64,000 bases of DNA from Zychaea mexicana (GCF_025766255.1 NW_026516747.1:62001-126000), one strand, 5' to 3'; counted from the first letter of the stretch, positions 1 through 11,177 are shown. Numbers and translations are program-made. Notes: generated by a model from the sequence alone, not told the origin.

Positions 1-1355
1 GCTGTGATTGTGGTAGCTGTGATAACAGTTGCTGTAATTGCATATCAGAAGGTACTAGCAGTTGCTGTTGCTGTTGCAAATATGTGTTGGAAAATATCGA
101 TTGTTGTTGTTGTTGTTGTAGATATGAGGTACTGCTAGCGCCTTGCATTAGGCTGGCATGCTCATTTAGTTGTTGCATCTCTTGTTCATCATATGCCTTG
201 GCCAGTTCAGCGTCAGCAGTTACTTCACTATCCATAAATAATAGAAAAAAGCAATGGCAAGAAACAATAAGATCATTTATGCTTACTTACAATAGCTGCA
301 AGTACGGATGTACAAGCAACTTTGTACATGTCCAAAAACATACCGTGCTTTTCGTTCTTTACGAGCAAGCCTAAATGCAGCAGGATACAACAGCGCTTTG
401 ATCTCTGTATTCGACTTGATAAGAAAATAACGGTATGAGTGGCAATTGCTTGTTTCATCCAAGAGCAAAAAAAAAAAGATCCAATACGCTACCGTGAATG
501 CGCCAAAGAGGGTAATGTTTTTTTCACTCAGCAATTGATTGATCTCAAGGTGTATACAATTTATGATTTCCTGCCCCTTCCTCGATGGCTTGATTCGCTT
601 TTCTGGGTCTTTTAAAACTTTAATTTCCCAAAGACGATGCATTGATTAATAGCTGTACATACGTAATATCCTTTTGAAAGAGTGATACGGTGTCCGTGAA
701 CTAATAACTTACATCTGTATACTTTTTCACAGCGCGTAACCACTGTAACATTGAGATTGTTGGGACACCTTTCGATAAAACGTTTGATACCCTTTAAATG
801 TTTGAAAAAGAGCAAATACGTTTAAATATAGAGTGATCATTCTCATTTTTTGATATATGATATACTTGCCTCCAGCTCAATACACAGGGAGTTTGCAGAA
901 GTGCCAAATAGACTGCCAGAGACGTTCGGGAGTTCCTTGTTGTTGCACACAACGCCGTATCCACCAAAGGGAATGCCTTCGAATTTGGTCGGATCTTGAG
1001 AAGCAGAAACAGCAATCACAGCTAAATGTCCAAGAGCCTACACTCCCGTATTGGTTTAGTTTCATTAATGTTACGAAAATGCGTTTTTTATTTTTTTTTC
1101 CTACAAACATACCTGCTTTTTACTCAACGGAGCTGACAGTAGGCGTCACACGTTAGTTGTGATTGCGATTCCCGGCATATAGAGTAGTTTTTCAAAAAAT
1201 AAATGAGTACAGTGACGACAAGGTTGAGATCAAGGACACCTCGTCAAGATGCATAACTGGCTCCGATCCATCGCTGAAAACAAACAAAAGAGAAGATTAA
1301 ACTCACTTGTAGCAGAAAAATCAACTTTTCTTGCTGTTTTCTTTGTTCGAGCCAT
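1..1355 (-). CDS. Divergent RNase H-like protein with H3-like tail, array copy A (3' end outside window)
   Basis: First visible copy of the array gene, cut by the window start inside its glutamine-rich C-terminal exon. Start ATG is at 1355 in a good context and encodes MARTKKTARK, close to the histone H3 tail. The exons correspond one-to-one with those worked out for copy C (5059-6747) and the sequence is almost identical to copy B, shifted by 2,698 bases. The product is a putative nuclear protein: basic tail, divergent RNase H-like region, then Gln-rich and acidic C-terminus. No function is known to me. The C-terminal end cannot be judged because it lies beyond base 1. Confidence 0.55.
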
Positions 1356-2399
1356 TGATTTATTTGTAATGTTTAAGAAACCAGAGAAGGGGGAAGAGCT
1401 TTGAACAAAATGACAGAGGTTGACCCGTTTCAACTGAGTTTTAAATCCACGACCCTACATGCAGCTCGCCAATCGTGTGGAGATGCTGTTCCTAACTTTT
1501 TTCAGTCCCTATGGCTATATGTACAGCGCTCTCAGCAGCTTGTTGTACGTACAGACTCTCTTGGCAGTGGAGAACAGTGCTTACAGAAAAGAAACGAGAA
1601 GAGCCTTTAGAGGCATGACCGATATGAGTTAAAAGTTAACACAAATGAAATTAGCAGTGAGGATCAAAGGACAGGCTGGCATGAAAATGAAAGCAACCTG
1701 TGCGCACACCTTGACCAACGACTGATAAAAGCTGGTGTATGTACCAAAGTCTTGAAGAAGAAAGAGTGACCATCCCTTAGAGCAGCATCTAGCACGGCAG
1801 AATGATGACGGTAGCAACTTAGCGCATACCTTTTTCAATCACCAAGGCGTCAGACTTGGAAAAGAGAACCAGTCAAGAATACCCAAGGTATGCAATATAA
1901 AAGTCTTGTAAGCCATGAAAAAAAAAGAAAACAGAAAGGCCATCATCAAAGCTGACGTACTCTCTCCAATCACGATCATCACCACCACCATCCCGTTCTC
2001 AACACGAACCAGCAGAAGCACAACACTCACCCTCATTTCTTTATGTCAGCAGAGAAGCAATGAAGACTTATTGTAGGCGAAAGCATGGCCATTTGGCGAA
2101 AAAAAAAACCAGAGAAACCAAAACGAAAATGCGTTAAGAGATCCACCAAACATTGCCATCCACGCAAAAAACCATGCTTCTCAATGGAACGTATTAAGGT
2201 ATATATTCTTTGCGGCTCTCCTAATTTATATACCCTTTGAGTATACACAAAAGCCAGTGACAAATCCTATACTAGTATGTGTATTCAAAGGAAAAAACTG
2301 TTGAACACAATAAGATATATGTACATAGATGCAGGATGACTTGGGATGAACAGCTAACCACCTTCATTGATTAAAACCACGAAAAGTATCAGTAATCCA
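1356..2399. other. Array spacer between copies A and B
   Basis: Upstream region of copy A and 3' flank of copy B. It holds a TATA-like box on the minus strand near 2225-2232, a possible splice donor (GTGAGT) near 2032 and hydrophobic open segments that I could not join into a gene. It is repeated almost exactly at 4054-5058. Its likely role is promoter and leader of the array gene, which would then have a spliced 5' untranslated region; this is inference. Confidence 0.4.
2225..2232 (-). promoter_or_regulatory. TATA-like box, spacer A/B
   Basis: TATATAAA on the minus strand, about 870 bases upstream of the copy A start codon. It is conserved in the next spacer although neighbouring bases differ. 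The distance implies a long or spliced leader. Confidence 0.35.
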
Positions 2400-4053
2400 C
2401 TAATTCATTGTTTCCACGGTACGGATTTGCGGCCGCTTTCTTTCCAAGTCGGTCCAGCCGGTATAATCGACAGCATCCACATAGAGTTCGTCACCATCGT
2501 CATCGTCATCGTCGCTAATAATGGTGATATCGTTGCTGTTGTTGTTGTTGTTGTTGTTCGTTCGATGAACGCCAGGATTGGCATGAGCATCTGGTGGTTT
2601 TACATCAGCCTGAATTGAAGCAGGTCCGGAGGACACTGTTGTTTGTACATATGTGGCAGTAGGAGATGGCTGCATACCTGAAGAAGGTGATTCTCGTTGC
2701 TGTGATTGTGGTAGCTGTGATAACAGTTGCTGTAATTGCATATCAGAAGGTACTAGCAGTTGCTGTTGCTGTTGCAAATATGTGTTGGAAAATATCGATT
2801 GTTGTTGTTGTTGTTGTAGATATGAGGTACTGCTAGCGCCTTGCATTAGGCTGGCATGCTCATTTAGTTGTTGCATCTCTTGTTCATCATATGCCTTGGC
2901 CAGTTCAGCGTCAGCAGTTACTTCACTATCCATAAATAATAGAAAAAAGCAATGGCAAGAAACAATAAGATCATTTATGCTTACTTACAATAGCTGCAAG
3001 TACGGATGTACAAGCAACTTTGTACATGTCCAAAAACATACCGTGCTTTTCGTTCTTTACGAGCAAGCCTAAATGCAGCAGGATACAACAGCGCTTTGAT
3101 CTCTGTATTCGACTTGATAAGAAAATAACGGTATGAGTGGCAATTGCTTGTTTCATCCAAGAGCAAAAAAAAAAAGATCCAATACGCTACCGTGAATGCG
3201 CCAAAGAGGGTAATGTTTTTTTCACTCAGCAATTGATTGATCTCAAGGTGTATACAATTTATGATTTCCTGCCCCTTCCTCGATGGCTTGATTCGCTTTT
3301 CTGGGTCTTTTAAAACTTTAATTTCCCAAAGACGATGCATTGATTAATAGCTGTACATACGTAATATCCTTTTGAAAGAGTGATACGGTGTCCGTGAACT
3401 AATAACTTACATCTGTATACTTTTTCACAGCGCGTAACCACTGTAACATTGAGATTGTTGGGACACCTTTCGATAAAACGTTTGATACCCTTTAAATGTT
3501 TGAAAAAGAGCAAATACGTTTAAATATAGAGTGATCATTCTCATTTTTTGATATATGATATACTTGCCTCCAGCTCAATACACAGGGAGTTTGCAGAAGT
3601 GCCAAATAGACTGCCAGAGACGTTCGGGAGTTCCTTGTTGTTGCACACAACGCCGTATCCACCAAAGGGAATGCCTTCGAATTTGGTCGGATCTTGAGAA
3701 GCAGAAACAGCAATCACAGCTAAATGTCCAAGAGCCTACACTCCCGTATTGGTTTAGTTTCATTAATGTTACGAAAATGCGTTTTTTATTTTTTTTTCCT
3801 ACAAACATACCTGCTTTTTACTCAACGGAGCTGACAGTAGGCGTCACACGTTAGTTGTGATTGCGATTCCCGGCATATAGAGTAGTTTTTCAAAAAATAA
3901 ATGAGTACAGTGACGACAAGGTTGAGATCAAGGACACCTCGTCAAGATGCATAACTGGCTCCGATCCATCGCTGAAAACAAACAAAAGAGAAGATTAAAC
4001 TCACTTGTAGCAGAAAAATCAACTTTTCTTGCTGTTTTCTTTGTTCGAGCCAT
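2400..4053 (-). CDS. Divergent RNase H-like protein with H3-like tail, array copy B
   Basis: Second copy of the array gene, nearly identical to copy A and a few percent diverged from copy C. Start ATG at 4053 (MARTKKTARK). The last exon (from about 2920 down) encodes a run of Gln-rich blocks, then Asn repeats and an acidic stretch (TIISDDDDDDGDELYVD). An in-frame TAG at 2400-2402 replaces the Lys codon present in copy C, so copy B lacks the last 12 residues. That tail is still readable just downstream, so the stop is recent. Same eight-exon plan as copy C, including a GC-AG intron and a 5-base exon. Function unknown; RNase H fold is inferred from the order of secondary-structure-like motifs. 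Confidence 0.6.
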
Positions 4054-5058
4054 TGATTTATTTGTAATGTTTAAGAAACCAGAGAAGGGGGAAGAGCTTT
4101 GAACAAAATGACAGAGGTTGACCCGTTTCAACTGAGTTTTAAATCCACGACCCTACATGCAGCTCGCCAATCGTGTGGAGATGCTGTTCCTAACTTTTTT
4201 CAGTCCCTATGGCTATATGTACAGCGCTCTCAGCAGCTTGTTGTACGTACAGACTCTCTTGGCAGTGGAGAACAGTGCTTACAGAAAAGAAACGAGAAGA
4301 GCCTTTAGAGGCATGACCGATATGAGTTAAAAGTTAACACAAATGAAATTAGCAGTGAGGATCAAAGGACAGGCTGGCATGAAAATGAAAGCAACCTGTG
4401 CGCACACCTTGACCAACGACTGATAAAAGCTGGTGTATGTACCAAAGTCTTGAAGAAGAAAGAGTGACCATCCCTTAGAGCAGCATCTAGCACGGCAGAA
4501 TGATGACGGTAGCAACTTAGCGCATACCTTTTTCAATCACCAAGGCGTCAGACTTGGAAAAGAGAACCAGTCAAGAATACCCAAGGTATGCAATATAAAA
4601 GTCTTGTAAGCCATGAAAAAAAAAGAAAACAGAAAGGCCATCATCAAAGCTGACGTACTCTCTCCAATCACGATCATCACCACCACCATCCCGTTCTCAA
4701 CACGAACCAGCAGAAGCACAACACTCACCCTCATTTCTTTATGTCAGCAGAGAAGCAATGAAGACTTATTGTAGGCGAAAGCATGGCCATTTGGCGAAAA
4801 AAAAAACCAGAGAAACCAAAACGAAAATGCGTTAAGAGATCCACCAAACATTGCCATCCACGCAAAAAACCATGCTTCTCAATGGAACGTATTAAGGTAT
4901 ATATTCTTTGCGCCTCTCCTGATTTATATACCCTTTGAGTACACACAAAAGCCAGTGACAAATCCTATACTATGTGTATTCAAAGGAAAAAATTGTTGAA
5001 CAAAATAAGATATATGTACATAGATGCAGGATGACTTGGGATGAACAGCTAACCACCT
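4054..5058. other. Array spacer between copies B and C
   Basis: Second instance of the spacer. It is identical to 1356-2399 for most of its length, then slightly diverged in its last 100-150 bases next to the 3' end of copy C. No separate gene is supported. Confidence 0.4.
4923..4930 (-). promoter_or_regulatory. TATA-like box, spacer B/C
   Basis: Same TATATAAA element on the minus strand, about 870 bases upstream of the copy B start codon. Copy C has no equivalent because homology ends at 6998. Confidence 0.35.
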
Positions 5059-6747
5059 TCATTGATTAAAACCACGAAAAATATCAGTAATCCACTTATT
5101 CATTGTTTCCAAGGTACGGATTTGCGGCCGCTTTCTTTCCAAGTCGGTCCAGCCGGTATAATCGACAGCATCCACATAGATTTCGTCACCATCGTCATCG
5201 TCATCGTCGCTAATAATGGTGATATCGTTGCTGTTGTTGTTGTTGTTGTTGTTCGTTTGATGAACGTCAGGATTGGCATGAGCATCTGATGGTTTTACAT
5301 CAGCCTGAACTGAAGCAGGTCCGCGTGTTACGGAGGAGACTGTTGTTTGTACATATGTGGTAGTAGGATATGGCTGCATATCTGAAGAAGGTGATTCTCG
5401 TTGCTGTGATTGTGGTAGCTGTGATAACAGTTGCTGTAATTGCATATCAGAGGGTACTAGCAGTTGCTGTTGCAAATATGTGTTGGAAGAAGTCGATTGT
5501 TGTTGTTGTTGTTGTAGATATGAGGTACTGCTAGCGCCTTGCATTAGGCTGGCATGCTCATTCAGTTGTTGCATCTCTTGTTCATCATATGCCTTGGCCA
5601 GTTCAGTGCCAGCAGTTACTTCACTATCCATAAATAATAGAAAAAAGCAATGGCAAGAAACAATAAGATCATTTATGCTTACTTACAATAGCTGCAAGTA
5701 CGGATGTACAAGCAACTTTGTACATGTCCAAAAACATACCGTGCTTTTCGTTCTTTACGAGCAAGCCTAAATGCAGCAGAATACAACAGCGTTTTGATCT
5801 CTGGACCCGACTTGATAAGAAAATAACGGTATGAGTGGCAAGTGCTTGTTTCATCCAAGAGCAAAAAAAAAAAATAATCCAATACGCTACCATGATTGCG
5901 CCAGAGAGGGTAATGTTTTTTTCACTCAGCAATTGATTGATCTCACGGTGTATACGATGTATGATTTCCTGCCCCTTCCTCGATGGCTTGATTCGCTTTT
6001 CTGGGTCTTTTAAAACTTTAATTTCCCAAAGACGATGCATTGATTAATAGCTGTACATACGTAATATCCTTTTGAAAGAGTAATACGGTGTCCGTGAACT
6101 AATAACTTACATCTGTATACTTTTTCACAGCGCGTAACCACTGTAACATAGACATTGTCGGGACACCTTTCGATAAAACGTTTGATACCCTTTAAATGTT
6201 TGAAAAAGAGCAAATACGTTTAAATATAGAGTGATCATTCTCATTTTTTGATATATGATATACTTGCCTCCAGCTCAATACACAGGGAGTTTGCAAAAGT
6301 GCCAAATAGACTGCCAGAGACATTCGGGATTCCCTTGTTGTCGCACACAACGCCGTATCCACCAAAGGGAATGCCTTCGAATTTGGTCGGATCTTGAGAA
6401 GCAGAAACAGCAATCACAGCTAAATGTCGAGCCTACACTCCCGTATTGGTTTAGTTTCCATTAATGTTACGAAAATGCGTTTATTTTTTTTCTTACAAAC
6501 ATACCTGCTTTTTACTCAGCGGAGCTGACAGTAGGCGTCACACGTTAGTTGTGATTGCGATTCCCGGCATATAAAGTAGTTTTTCAAAAAATAAATGAGT
6601 ACAGTGACGACAAGGTTGAGATCAAGGACACCTCGTCAAGATGCATAACTGGTTCCGATCCATCGCTGAAAACAGACAAAAGAGAAGATTAAACTCACTT
6701 GTAGCAGAAAAATCAACTTTTCTTGCTGTTTTCTTTGTTCGAGCCAT
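5059..6747 (-). CDS. Divergent RNase H-like protein with H3-like tail, array copy C (full length)
   Basis: Best copy for a model. Proposed exons: 6747-6699, 6524-6505, 6432-6268, 6189-6111, 6015-5891, 5810-5740, 5691-5687, 5618-5059, giving 1,074 bases and 357 residues in one frame. Residues 1-10 are MARTKKTARK, matching histone H3 except Q5 to K and the residue after K9. The centre follows RNase H order: strand (LAVIAVSAS), GGYGVV, helix with IELEGIKRFIERCP, strand VTVVTR, long helix (GQEIIHRIHREINQLLSEKN), strand ITLSGA, final helix. Only the Glu of the second catalytic position is recognisable; the TDS aspartate is TRC. The C-terminus is Gln-rich then acidic. One intron is GC-AG (GAG/GCAAGT) and one acceptor is AAG. 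The last exon could instead be a separate gene starting at its own ATG (5631). Nuclear location is inferred from the basic tail. Confidence 0.6.
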
Positions 6748-7666
6748 TGATTTATTTGTAATGTTTAAGAAACCAGAGAAGGGGGAAAGAGCTTTGAACA
6801 AAATGACAGAGGTTGACCCGTTTCAACTGAGTTTTAATTCCACGACCCTACATGCAGCTCGCCAATCGTGTGGAGATGCTGTTCCTAACTTTTTTCAGTC
6901 CCTATGGCTATATGTACAGCGCTCTCAGCAGCTTGTTGTACGTACAGACCCTCTTGGCAGTGGAGAACAGTGCTTACAGAAAAGAAAGGAGAAGAGCCTT
7001 TAGAGTAAACGACATGTCGGAAAACAAGCTAGTTGATTCGGGAAAGCAGTTGCTCCAAGTTGCTCCTAGCAGTTACAAACATGTAATGTATTAACGGACG
7101 ATTGGACGTATCCTTCCTTTCATTGTAATAGACCATCCTTGAGGTTTATGCCTGATTGCCAGCCCAAGATAAGCTTTTTTTATTATTTTTTCCATACAGC
7201 AAAAACCCAATGAATAAAGGAGCGTAAAACAATCCTCAAGAAGTCCAGTAAACACCACAATTGTGCCGAGTTGATTATCCATTGTCGTTTTCAGAAATAT
7301 CTACTATAAAAGTAGAACAGCCAGAGAGATGAAAAAAAGTCGATCGTTCAAGACCGGGAGGGAAAAGGACCATGCGTGATGGCTAAACTAAAATGTTCAC
7401 ATGATTTGGTTCGGCTCAATTACAAAGCCGATCCCCGGCTGGTGCCCGCTCTTGGTGTTATACATACTAACCCTCCCCCCCCCGCGCTAGAACCATTTGC
7501 TAGTCACGGAAATGCGAGAGGCTATTAGTGAAATCCAGCTGCCACAGTCTCTTTGCATCACGCCACTGCTCTCTTTTTTTTTTTTCTACTCTTTCATTCA
7601 TAAATTATAAAGCACTTTTTTTTGAATTTCTTTTTTACATTCGTTCATTAAAGGAAACAAACAGCT
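6748..7666. other. Right flank of the array and PRELI promoter region
   Basis: Array homology ends at about 6998; beyond this the sequence is unique. A 63-codon minus-strand reading frame (7282 to 7091) starts in a good context (ACAATGG) and has one hydrophobic stretch near its start, but no homologue is recognised and no introns are needed, so it is only a weak gene candidate. A C-run lies near 7480 and pyrimidine-rich tracts at 7570-7640 precede the PRELI start. Confidence 0.3.
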
Positions 7667-8589
7667 ATGGTCAAATTCTATCAACACAGTTTCAGCTACG
7701 AGTAAGTATTGCTGTTTTGTGAAAAACAAAGCAAAAAAAAAAGTTAGCAACCAGAGAGTATTGACGACAATGGCGTGTTATTATAGTCACCCTTGGCAGA
7801 ACGTCACATTGGCCTTCTGGCTCCGTTATCCTAATCCCTTTGCTGCTCATGGTAAATATGGCAAAGACCTAGTGATATGTAAATCCTCGTACTGAGTGAT
7901 GCTTTTATACTATAGTATTGGCAGTAGACGTCTTGGATCGTTATGTAGACGAACAAGGCGTGTTGCGAACCACTCGATTAGTTCTCAAGAAGGGGAAAGC
8001 ACCCAAGTGGTTTCCCAAAACTGTAATTATCGTTCCTCAGGGTTGATGAAGGGCTACTGCAACAAAAGGATAGGATGGAAAACTAACATCGGGCTACTGT
8101 TTTTTCTTTTTTTCGATCAGTTTCTGAAAAACTCAGAAGCCTTTGTGATTGAAGAATCTGAAGTCGACCCAAAGTCCATGACGATGGTTACACGCACCAA
8201 AAATCTGAATCACGTTAGAATCATGCAGGTTGTCGAGACACAAAAGTTCCAACCGGGAAGCGAAGAAAACACAACCCTCTGCAAGTCTGAAGCTTGCATC
8301 GTCTCACGCTTTGGATGGGGAATGACCGGCAGGATCGAAGGGTTTGGTCAGAGTAACTTTGCCGCAAACGCATCCAAGGTATAAACAAACAACACCATCC
8401 TTTGTAGTACGCGCTGGCTATGTGTGTGTTGCCCACTCTCCGCTTCTGCGTATTATGCTCATCATCGCACATGTCTGTTTATTTTGCTTTCAATAGGCAC
8501 GAAAGGGGATGCGCCATATCCTTCAAATGATCCGTGAAAAGCAAGCCGGCGGTCGATTGCCATTCTTCCATACCCAACCTTCTTTGTAA
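7667..8589 (+). CDS. PRELI/MSF1 (UPS) family mitochondrial lipid-transfer protein
   Basis: Five exons (7667-7701, 7787-7851, 7916-8022, 8121-8378, 8497-8589) join in frame to 185 residues, the usual size for the family. The protein opens MVKFYQHSFSYDHPWQNVT, the classic start of the PRELI/MSF1 domain, followed by FWLRYPNPFAAHVLAVDVLD and the RTTRLVLKKGKAPKWFPKT segment typical of Ups/PRELID proteins. Known family members shuttle phosphatidic acid or phosphatidylserine across the mitochondrial intermembrane space with an Mdm35/TRIAP1 partner. Whether this one is the Ups1, Ups2/3 or SLMO type cannot be settled by eye. Start chosen because MVKF is the conserved family N-terminus and the pyrimidine-rich leader ends just before it. 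Confidence 0.9.
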
Positions 8590-8914
8590 CAAAACAGATT
8601 GTTTTCCTCTTCCATTTTTGCTTTTTTGTTGTCGTTGTTGTTTTTAATTCCTTTTCTGCTAACCTTCCAAAATGAACACTGATGTAAGCCAATCTCCACA
8701 CGCATCTTGTACACCGCCGCCATCATGCACTTGGAAAAAAAAACCCCTCTCCTGTTGATCACTCACAATCCATCACCACGCACAGCGTTCCGACTCAATG
8801 TATATATATTTATCTTACTCTATCCTCCTCTTGTCCCATCCCTTGTACAGAACAAACACACCAACTCTACGCATAAAGAAACCAGACCATGTAATAAGCA
8901 CTAAATGGGATTAT
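8590..8914. other. Convergent intergenic region
   Basis: Region between the 3' ends of the PRELI gene (+) and sulfite oxidase (-). T-rich and A-rich tracts, likely overlapping polyadenylation zones; no gene seen. Confidence 0.5.
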
Positions 8915-10592
8915 TTACAAGTTGACAGTACGCCAAGCGTTATTCAGGACGCCTCTGTAGTTCCATACTGGATACTCTTGCTGCACATTACCAGCCGAGT
9001 CCACTATCAATCAACAACAACAAAAAATGAAATTGCATTTATATGGCATAGTAAATAGTGTGAAGTCAACTGAGGGAGCAAACAAATAAGCTGCACACAA
9101 GTACCTGCGCGACTGACAATGGGATATCCTTTATACTCTATGTTTTTGATTGTCCATAGACACCATCCCCAAGCGCGTGCTGACATTGAAGGCTGGTATA
9201 ATTCTGCAACTTGCCAGGTGTCACCGTTATCATTCGAGACATCGACCCTTTGGATACTCCTTCCTCCTCCAGAGAGCGCATAGCCTTGCGCAGTAAGCCG
9301 GGTTCCTTCCGCCACAACCTTGTCACTGTCGTGGGCTGGATGACACACAAACGACTGGACATTGTACTCGCCAATGGCCGGTACTTTGCACCAGTACTCC
9401 TCTGCTTCTTGTTCGGTGCCTACTTGGGCTGGCAACAACTTGTAGTCGCGTTGTTGGAAATACGACGTGGATTCGTGGTCTTGCACAGTGATGGATTTCA
9501 AGTATTTGACAGAACGTGCACCAATATAGCCGGGCACAACGACCCGTATGGGATAACCATGGTCATGCGTTAAAGTGTGTCCGTTCATCTACACAATTAC
9601 ATATATCCAAACAGTTATACTCCGTGTGATCTGTGTGTTTAAATGCATTTCAAAGCGACCCCTGGTTGGTATGGCCTACCTCATAGGCTAGCAGCACATC
9701 ACCAAACTCATCCCTATTAGATATTTTTGATCTATCAGTCCAACATGGAACACACTCTGACTTTCATCTCAATTAGTGTTGTGAACCACGCTACTATACT
9801 AATACTCGTAGTATTACTAACAGTGCTTTGCAAAGCGGAATGGATGATCCATAACAAGCTGTTTCCTCACACTACCAAAAAAATCACATTTGGTTGATTA
9901 GACAGACTCCCCCCCCAACATACATACTCCTTACAACAGTGATTACCTGTTCAACGGACTCAAATGATACATGCAGATCATTTTTGTAGGAGACGACACC
10001 GACAGCATGGAGTACATCTCTAAGGCGACAACCAGCAAAAGTGGTGTTTCCGACAGCAGCTGCTCCCCAGATGACCTGTCATAACAGTAGTCATAGGAAT
10101 AGTAGTATGATATAAAATTAGTTGCGCGTTACTACGTAATAAGAGTTATATAAAGAAACTAGAGTGATGATGATGATGCTATACATACCCCTTTGGTATG
10201 TTTGACCCGGTGCAACCCATCACGTCGATTACCAGCACACTATTTAGAAAAAAAATGTTGCTAGTGATGATGAGCAATGGTAGTAAAACAACGCAGGATT
10301 TTACTACCTGCATGGCCATCATGACATGCGCCTTTTCAAACTGTGTTTTCAGTTGTTGGACGCTAAACTGTTTGGCGTCGGCAAGACCCTGCACAGTGAT
10401 GATATGCGACTCGTCTAAATGCGTAGGAACAGGGCCATGCGATCGAACAAACATGTATTTCTCTGGGGTAATATAGTGCTCAACAAGATTCTGGATCCGT
10501 GGTTCAGCATTGAAGGGGGTTTCTTTGCGAACGATAAGCTCGTATTGAGGACGGCTTGGTTCTTTACTATAATCAAGTGAAGATGAGGGCAT
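8915..10592 (-). CDS. Sulfite oxidase (molybdenum cofactor enzyme, no heme domain)
   Basis: Seven exons (10592-10308, 10239-10189, 10075-9947, 9871-9822, 9713-9680, 9588-9105, 9003-8915) sum to 1,122 bases, 373 residues. Hallmarks: the molybdenum-ligand cysteine in QCAGNRR, spanning the exon 1/2 junction; FGDVLLAYEMNG; HDHGYPIRVVVPGYIGARSVK; and the C-terminal dimerisation domain ending NYRGVLNNAWRTVNL. It oxidises sulfite to sulfate using the Mo cofactor. The usual N-terminal cytochrome b5 domain of animal enzymes is absent: the protein starts MPSSSLDYSKEPS directly before the Mo domain, as in the plant peroxisomal enzyme. The C-terminal VNL is only weakly like a PTS1 signal. Nitrate reductase is excluded by the lack of b5 and FAD domains. 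Confidence 0.92.
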
Positions 10593-11177
10593 TTTCTCTT
10601 CTGTGGTAAAGGGGGGGGGTAAATCAAAGGATGGCGAGATAATAAGGGAAAAGAAGAGGTTGGCTGGATGAGTCGTCTTGTTCTATGGTGTATGTAGTAG
10701 GTGTGGAAAGAATGATGCAACAAAGAGAGAAAAGAAAGAGAGTAAAAAAGAAATGGTGAGCCGGGAATTTTCCCACGATCAAGGTGAAGAGAGTTCTCCA
10801 ATACAACAACAACACCATGAACAACAAGTTTGAGGACTGTGATGTGTGATCATGCGATCTGTCCGCCTGCAGGTCAAATGCGCCAATGCTAAGAACCGAT
10901 CCTATGTATTTGATGTTGGGATATAAGATGCTGTATGAAGAATATTCAGGGGCAGGATAGAACCACGAGAGAAGGAGGAGAAGCACAATAGGGGTGGAGG
11001 GAGGGAGGGGCTACGTTAATGGTGTGGTTATGAGATAGAGATTGAGAGACAGACAGTAGGGTAAAACGTACAGTAGTAGTGGGTTGTTGTTATGATGATG
11101 ATGATGATGATGATGCTGTTGTTGTTGTTGTTGTAAGTGTGTGTGACGTGTGCAAGTAGTAGTAGTAGTCGCTTGTC
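10593..11177. other. Intergenic region upstream of sulfite oxidase
   Basis: Purine-rich on the plus strand, with a G-run near 10610 and A/G-rich tracts at 10730-10760. An ATG/CAT trinucleotide repeat lies at about 11093-11115 and Gln/His-like repeats overlap the 3' untranslated region of the neighbouring membrane-protein gene. No gene seen. Confidence 0.4.

Larger units (their letters stand above)
1..6998. repeat. Tandem gene array, 2.7-kb unit, at least three copies
   Basis: Direct tandem repeat with a period of 2,698 bases between copies A and B and about 2,690 between B and C. Each unit holds one minus-strand gene and about 0.7-1 kb of upstream spacer. A and B are essentially identical over positions 1-2200 against 2699-4900. 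Copy C differs by scattered substitutions and by in-frame length changes, for example 3 bases fewer near 6430 and a shorter Gln-codon tract. Homology stops at about 6998, 250 bases upstream of the copy C start. The array continues leftwards out of the window. Confidence 0.95.

Noticed and set aside
84..374. Cys-rich plus-strand reading frames (also at 2653-3072 and 5357-5770)
   Set aside because: They are the antisense of the Gln-codon repeats of the minus-strand array gene; the strings of Cys come from reading CAG/CAA tracts backwards.
1230..1433. A histone H3 gene
   Set aside because: Only the first ten residues resemble H3. No histone fold follows and the next exons read as an RNase H-like core.
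6001..6111. A frameshift between the VTVVTR and HRIHRE exons of the array gene
   Set aside because: With the obvious TACAG acceptor the frame closes, but an AAG acceptor slightly downstream keeps phase in all copies, so a non-standard splice site is the simpler reading.
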